Shown here in pieces: positions 5,025-10,059 of a stretch of 10,059 nt of DNA. The stretch's first letter is position 1; each line of letters begins with the position of its first letter. The notes beneath the pieces were generated by a model that was given only the letters and a program-made list of their open reading frames with translations, was not told the DNA's origin and did not search any database. Source of the stretch: an uncultured Novosphingobium sp. (GTDB lineage Bacteria; Pseudomonadota; Alphaproteobacteria; Sphingomonadales; Sphingomonadaceae); NCBI GenBank assembly GCA_938005655.1, contig CALLNA010000190.1:1-10059 (forward strand). Direction: 5' to 3'. The position numbers and the translations under genes were made by a program.

Positions 5025-6422
5025 TCACAACGGATTATCCAGCTTGATGATCGCCTCGTTCGACTTGCGCTGGGTCGTCTTGAGCTGGCGCGGCTGGTTG
5101 AAGCTGGCGAGGACCGGCGCATCGCGGCCGTAGATGTCGTTGAAGGTGCTCAACTGGCCGGAGATGTCCGTGCCCATCGTGAAATAGGTGATGTAGATCG
5201 GCAGGGTCCGGTTCATCACCACGCGGGTATACTTGCCCGAGGTGGCGTTGGCGACGACCTGGTTGGTGTCGAGCCCGGCCCCGAAGATCGCCAGGGTCAT
5301 GCCCAGCTCCAGCGCGCGCTCGGTGCGGACGCAGCCGTGGCTGTAGGCGCGGACCGGGGTGTTGAAATACTGCTTGGACGGCGTGTCGTGCAGATAGATC
5401 GCGTGCGGGTTGGGCATGTCGATCTTCATCACGCCGAGCGCGTTGTTCGGCCCCGGCTGCTGGACCACGGTGATCGTGCCGTTCGCCGCGCGGCTGACCT
5501 TGTAGCCCTGGCGCGCCGCGCTGGCCGGATTGCCGATCAGCCGCGCGCCGAGCCCTTCGCCCTGGACGATCGACTGCGGCACGGTCCAGGTCGGGTTGAA
5601 CACCACGGCCTCGACCGTCTCGGCGAGCTGCGGGGTCGCGGTGCGGCCCGGCTTGCCGACCACGGTCTTGTAGGTCTTGATGATCTCGTTGTTCTTGGTC
5701 AGCCGGAGCTGGAACTCGGGCACGTTGGTCAAGAGATAGAGGTTGCCGAGATCGTGCTGGAGCCAGCGCCAGCGGTCCATGTTGACGCGGATCGCGGCGC
5801 GGCGCGCCTTCTGCGCGGGCGGGGTGTCGGCCAGGGCCTGCCTGAGCGCGGCATAGTCGGGGTGCGTCGGGTCGAGGCTGGCGAGGACGCCGGGCACGTC
5901 GTGGGTCGACAGCGCCTTGGCCATCAGCGCCGGGGTCGGGTTGACGTCCTGGTCGGGATCGACCGCGAACCACTGGACCCGCGCCGTCATCGGGGTGCGG
6001 CCGTCGCGCAGGTCCTCGGCGAGCCAGGCGAAGGACTTACTCGCCGCCTCGTCCAGCGCCGAGCCCTCGCCCGCGGCGATCGCCGCGCGCAGGTCGTCCG
6101 GGCGATAGTCGGCCGGGAACAGGCCCTCGGCGTCGATGCCCTCGATCACCTGGAGCAGCGCCTGGGCGTCGGCCTGGTCCCAGGCCATGACCGTCTCGGT
6201 GATCGGCGCGGGCGCGGCGACGACGGGCACCTGCGGCGTGGCGGCCGGGGCGGGCGCGGTGGCGGTGGCCGCCGGGCTGGCAGGAGCCCGCGGAGTCGGA
6301 ACAGGAGCGGGGGCGGGGGCCGGAGTCGGGGACGCCGCCTGCCCCGGCGCGGCCGCGAAGGCCGGAGCAGCCAGGGCGACGATCGCCGCCGCCGAAATGC
6401 CCGCTGTCCGCCACTTGCCCAT
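5025..6422 (-). CDS. Periplasmic L,D-transpeptidase, YcbB/LdtD-like, with YkuD catalytic domain
   Basis: A 465-residue protein from ATG 6420-6422. An in-frame GTG at 6441-6443 would add seven residues; the ATG gives the cleaner signal peptide, M-G-K-W-R-T-A-G-I-S-A-A-A-I-V-A-L-A-A-P-A-F-A, cut near residue 23. GAGGG lies 11 nt upstream. Residues 28-72 form a Pro/Ala-rich linker, probably a periplasmic spacer. Residues about 75-205 resemble the helical scaffold domain of YcbB-type enzymes (A-E-G-L-F-P-A-D-Y-R at 98-107; S-F-A-W-L-A-E-D-L-R-D-G at 130-141). The YkuD domain spans about 226-415, with Asn-Pro-x-Trp-x-Val-Pro at 276-282, Y-L-H-D-T-P at 343-348 and the catalytic S-H-G-C-V-R at 361-366 (Cys364). 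These enzymes form 3-3 meso-DAP cross-links in peptidoglycan and resist most beta-lactams except carbapenems. All key residues are present. Confidence 0.94.
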   Translation of the reverse strand: MGKWRTAGISAAAIVALAAPAFAAAPGQAASPTPAPAPAPVPTPRAPASPAATATAPAPAATPQVPVVAAPAPITETVMAWDQADAQALLQVIEGIDAEGLFPADYRPDDLRAAIAAGEGSALDEAASKSFAWLAEDLRDGRTPMTARVQWFAVDPDQDVNPTPALMAKALSTHDVPGVLASLDPTHPDYAALRQALADTPPAQKARRAAIRVNMDRWRWLQHDLGNLYLLTNVPEFQLRLTKNNEIIKTYKTVVGKPGRTATPQLAETVEAVVFNPTWTVPQSIVQGEGLGARLIGNPASAARQGYKVSRAANGTITVVQQPGPNNALGVMKIDMPNPHAIYLHDTPSKQYFNTPVRAYSHGCVRTERALELGMTLAIFGAGLDTNQVVANATSGKYTRVVMNRTLPIYITYFTMGTDISGQLSTFNDIYGRDAPVLASFNQPRQLKTTQRKSNEAIIKLDNPL

Positions 6423-6555
6423 GATTCCGTTTGCCCTCGACACTGTCCGTCCGTTCCTGCTCGCGCTGGGGAGAAAGCCGCGGCCGACACCTCGCGCGCC
6501 GGCCGTCCTTCCCCCTTGATGCCTGTTTCACCCAACTCGTTCAAGGGCGCCTTCC

Positions 6556-6577
6556 AGCACGCGTGCTTTCGGAAAGC
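6556..6577. promoter_or_regulatory. Two overlapping perfect palindromes in the divergent intergenic gap
   Basis: AGCACGCGTGCT (6556-6567) is a perfect 12-bp palindrome. It overlaps GCTTTC-G-GAAAGC (6565-6577), a perfect 6+6 dyad with a one-base centre. They lie midway between the minus-strand L,D-transpeptidase and the plus-strand transporter gene, where a regulator of one or both could bind. The rest of the 224-bp gap (6423-6646) shows no gene. A weak minus-strand promoter candidate reads TTGAAC (6544-6539), then CATCAA (6521-6516), 17 bp apart. No convincing plus-strand promoter is visible. Confidence 0.4.
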
Positions 6578-6646
6578 TGAATCCCCCCATGCGGGAGCGG
6601 CGCGGCCAGCGGGCCGGAACGCTTCCGCCGGGCGCCGGACGGCCCT

Positions 6647-7537
6647 ATGGCGCGAGGGATGCGGCACCGCCCCTCCCTGCTCCCCTTCGCGGCCGCGGCC
6701 CTCGGCATCGCGACCTTCAGCGCGATGGACGCGGCGATGAAGGCCGCCTCGCTCGCGGTCGGGGTCTATACGGCGATGCTGCTGCGCTGCGCGATCGGCG
6801 CGGCGATCATGCTGCCGGTCTGGCGGCTCGGCGGCGGGCGCTGGCCCGCCGGGCCGGTCTTCCGTGTCCACCTGACGCGCAGCCTGGTCGCCGCGGCGAT
6901 GGCCGTGCTGTTCTTCTGGGGCCTGGTCCGCACGCCGATGGCCGAGGCGATCGCCCTGTCGTTCATCGCCCCGCTGATCGCGCTCTACCTCGCCTCGGCC
7001 CTGCTCGGCGAGCGCATCGGGCGGCGGGCGGTCGCGGCCTCGGCGCTCGGCCTGGTCGGCGTGGCGGTGATCGCCCTCGCGCCCGGCCATGCCGCGGGGC
7101 CGCCGCGCAGCCCGGCGGGGATCGCGGCGATCCTCGCCTCGGCGGTGCTCTACGCCTGGAACCTGATCCTCCAGCGCCAGCAGGCCCAGGCCGCCGACCC
7201 GCGCGAGATCGCCTTCTTCCAGAACGCCCTGGTCGGCGCGGCCCTGGCCCTCGGCGCGCCGTGGCTCTTCGTTACGCCGGACCCGGCCGCGCTCGGCGCG
7301 ATCGCCCTGGCGGGCGGGCTCGTCACCGTCTCGCTGATGCTGCTCTCGTGGGCCTATGCCCGGGCCGAGACCCAGGCGCTGGTGCCCTTCGAATATACCG
7401 CCTTCGTCTGGGCCGCGCTGTTCGGCCGGCTGTGGTTCGGCGAGGTCGTGACCGCCGCGACCCTGGCCGGCGCGGCGCTGATCGTGATCGGCTGCCTGAT
7501 CGCGGCCCGCGCTCCGACCGAACAGACGGCGCTTTAG
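6647..7537 (+). CDS. EamA/DMT-superfamily transporter, inner membrane
   Basis: A 296-residue, very hydrophobic protein with about ten predicted membrane helices arranged as two EamA repeats (about residues 12-145 and 157-288), the standard architecture and length of this family. Typical family features are F-S-A-M-D-A-A-M-K at 24-32, L-L-R-C-A-I-G-A at 45-52, M-A-E-A-I-A-L-S-F-I-A-P-L at 98-110, and the loop L-L-G-E-R-I-G-R-R at 119-127. The second repeat has A-L-V-P-F-E-Y-T at 244-251 and F-G-E at 264-266. Members export metabolites, amino acids or drugs; the substrate is not predictable here. ATG 6647 is used; ATG 6659 (four residues later) is possible and neither has a strong ribosome site. 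A long palindrome starts 22 bp after the stop. Confidence 0.92.
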   Translation: MARGMRHRPSLLPFAAAALGIATFSAMDAAMKAASLAVGVYTAMLLRCAIGAAIMLPVWRLGGGRWPAGPVFRVHLTRSLVAAAMAVLFFWGLVRTPMAEAIALSFIAPLIALYLASALLGERIGRRAVAASALGLVGVAVIALAPGHAAGPPRSPAGIAAILASAVLYAWNLILQRQQAQAADPREIAFFQNALVGAALALGAPWLFVTPDPAALGAIALAGGLVTVSLMLLSWAYARAETQALVPFEYTAFVWAALFGRLWFGEVVTAATLAGAALIVIGCLIAARAPTEQTAL

Positions 7538-7659
7538 GAGTCCACTGCCGTGGAAGCGGCACCGGCCCGCTCCCCCACCCGGCCACCCATAGAATACCGC
7601 CGTTGGGTGGCCGGGCGGGGGAGCGGGCCGGTGCGGCAACCGTTTAACGGACTCCAAAG
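7532..7659. repeat. Outer inverted repeat enclosing palindrome copy 2 and two small hairpins
   Basis: GGAGTCC (7537-7543, starting in the last base of the transporter stop codon) pairs with GGACTCC (7649-7655). CTTT (7532-7535) and AAAG (7656-7659) continue the stem past one bulged A. Inside lie CCAC-TGCC-GTGG (7542-7553), the long palindrome at 7559-7634, and CCGTT-T-AACGG (7640-7650). The ends of the two small hairpins overlap the outer stem by two bases, so not all can form together. The arrangement is cloverleaf-like, but the short parts could be chance. Confidence 0.4.
7559..7634. repeat. Long GC-rich palindrome (copy 2) between the transporter gene and acnA
   Basis: Arms 7559-7589 and 7604-7634 are 31-bp reverse complements with one mismatch (A7577/C7616), around a 14-nt loop. 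In a minus-strand transcript that mismatch would become a G-U pair. The left arm contains CCGCTCCCCC and ends in CCCATA at the loop, matching the layout of copy 1 at 4908-4983 (CCGCACCCCC, CCCATA). It begins 22 bp after the transporter stop, so it may terminate that transcript; otherwise it is a dispersed intergenic repeat. Confidence 0.8.
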
Positions 7660-7669
7660 CCCCTGCCTC

Positions 7670-7698
7670 TTGACCTCAGGCCCCTTAGCGCGCATCGG
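7670..7698 (+). promoter_or_regulatory. Weak candidate acnA promoter
   Basis: TTGACC at 7670-7675 is a good -35 match, but the hexamer 17 bp later, CATCGG at 7693-7698, is a poor -10. The 137 bp between palindrome copy 2 and the acnA ATG must hold the promoter if the palindrome terminates upstream transcription. I see no gene, riboswitch or clear iron-responsive operator there. AGGGGA at 7756-7761 is the acnA ribosome binding site. Confidence 0.3.
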
Positions 7699-7771
7699 CT
7701 TGCCGCAATGCAACATTCGCCAGCGCGGACGGCTTTGCGGCGGGCCAGAACAATCAGGGGAAATATACGGC

Positions 7772-10059
<2,288 letters not shown>

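Noticed and set aside
4905..6740. A 611-codon plus-strand frame opposite the YcbB-like L,D-transpeptidase
   Set aside because: Its translation is low-complexity Arg/Gly/Val/Asp-rich, starts inside the long palindrome and runs antisense to a gene with a clear signal peptide and catalytic S-H-G-C-V-R motif.

Overview
The window is GC-rich chromosomal DNA, densely coding, with C/G-ending codons. The gene content (a SpoIIM/RDD membrane pair, the YkuD_2-type L,D-transpeptidase, ispG, acnA) and protein style suggest an alphaproteobacterium, most likely a sphingomonad. That placement is an inference from recognised families, not from a marker gene.

Layout. (1) Bases 2-2246, plus strand: the 3' end of a SpoIIM-family membrane protein gene, an RDD-family membrane protein gene and a GNAT acetyltransferase gene. 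They are joined by ATGA and GTGA stop/start overlaps, so they form one translationally coupled unit. The RDD protein carries a C-terminal module present as two diverged tandem copies. (2) Bases 2285-3406: ispG, the Fe-S enzyme of the MEP isoprenoid pathway. (3) Bases 3416-4083: a compact VapBC toxin-antitoxin module (AbrB-type antitoxin, PIN-domain toxin). It has its own candidate promoter, and a perfect 8+8 inverted repeat covers the -10 box, a likely autoregulatory operator. (4) Bases 4176-6422: two L,D-transpeptidase genes of different families, convergent, separated by about 155 bp that hold three hairpins, the middle one a long GC-rich palindrome. (5) Bases 6423-6646: a divergent intergenic gap with two overlapping perfect palindromes. 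(6) Bases 6647-7537: an EamA/DMT-family transporter gene. (7) Bases 7538-7771: an intergenic gap holding a second long palindrome similar in design to the first. (8) Bases 7772-10059: acnA, aconitase, cut off by the window end after 762 codons.

The genes are mostly housekeeping: isoprenoid synthesis, the TCA cycle, peptidoglycan cross-linking and membrane functions. The accessory element is vapBC. I see no phage, IS element, CRISPR array, tRNA or rRNA. The least explained signals are the vapBC operator/promoter overlap, the two related long palindromes with surrounding hairpins, and the duplicated module of the RDD protein. No new multi-gene system is evident.
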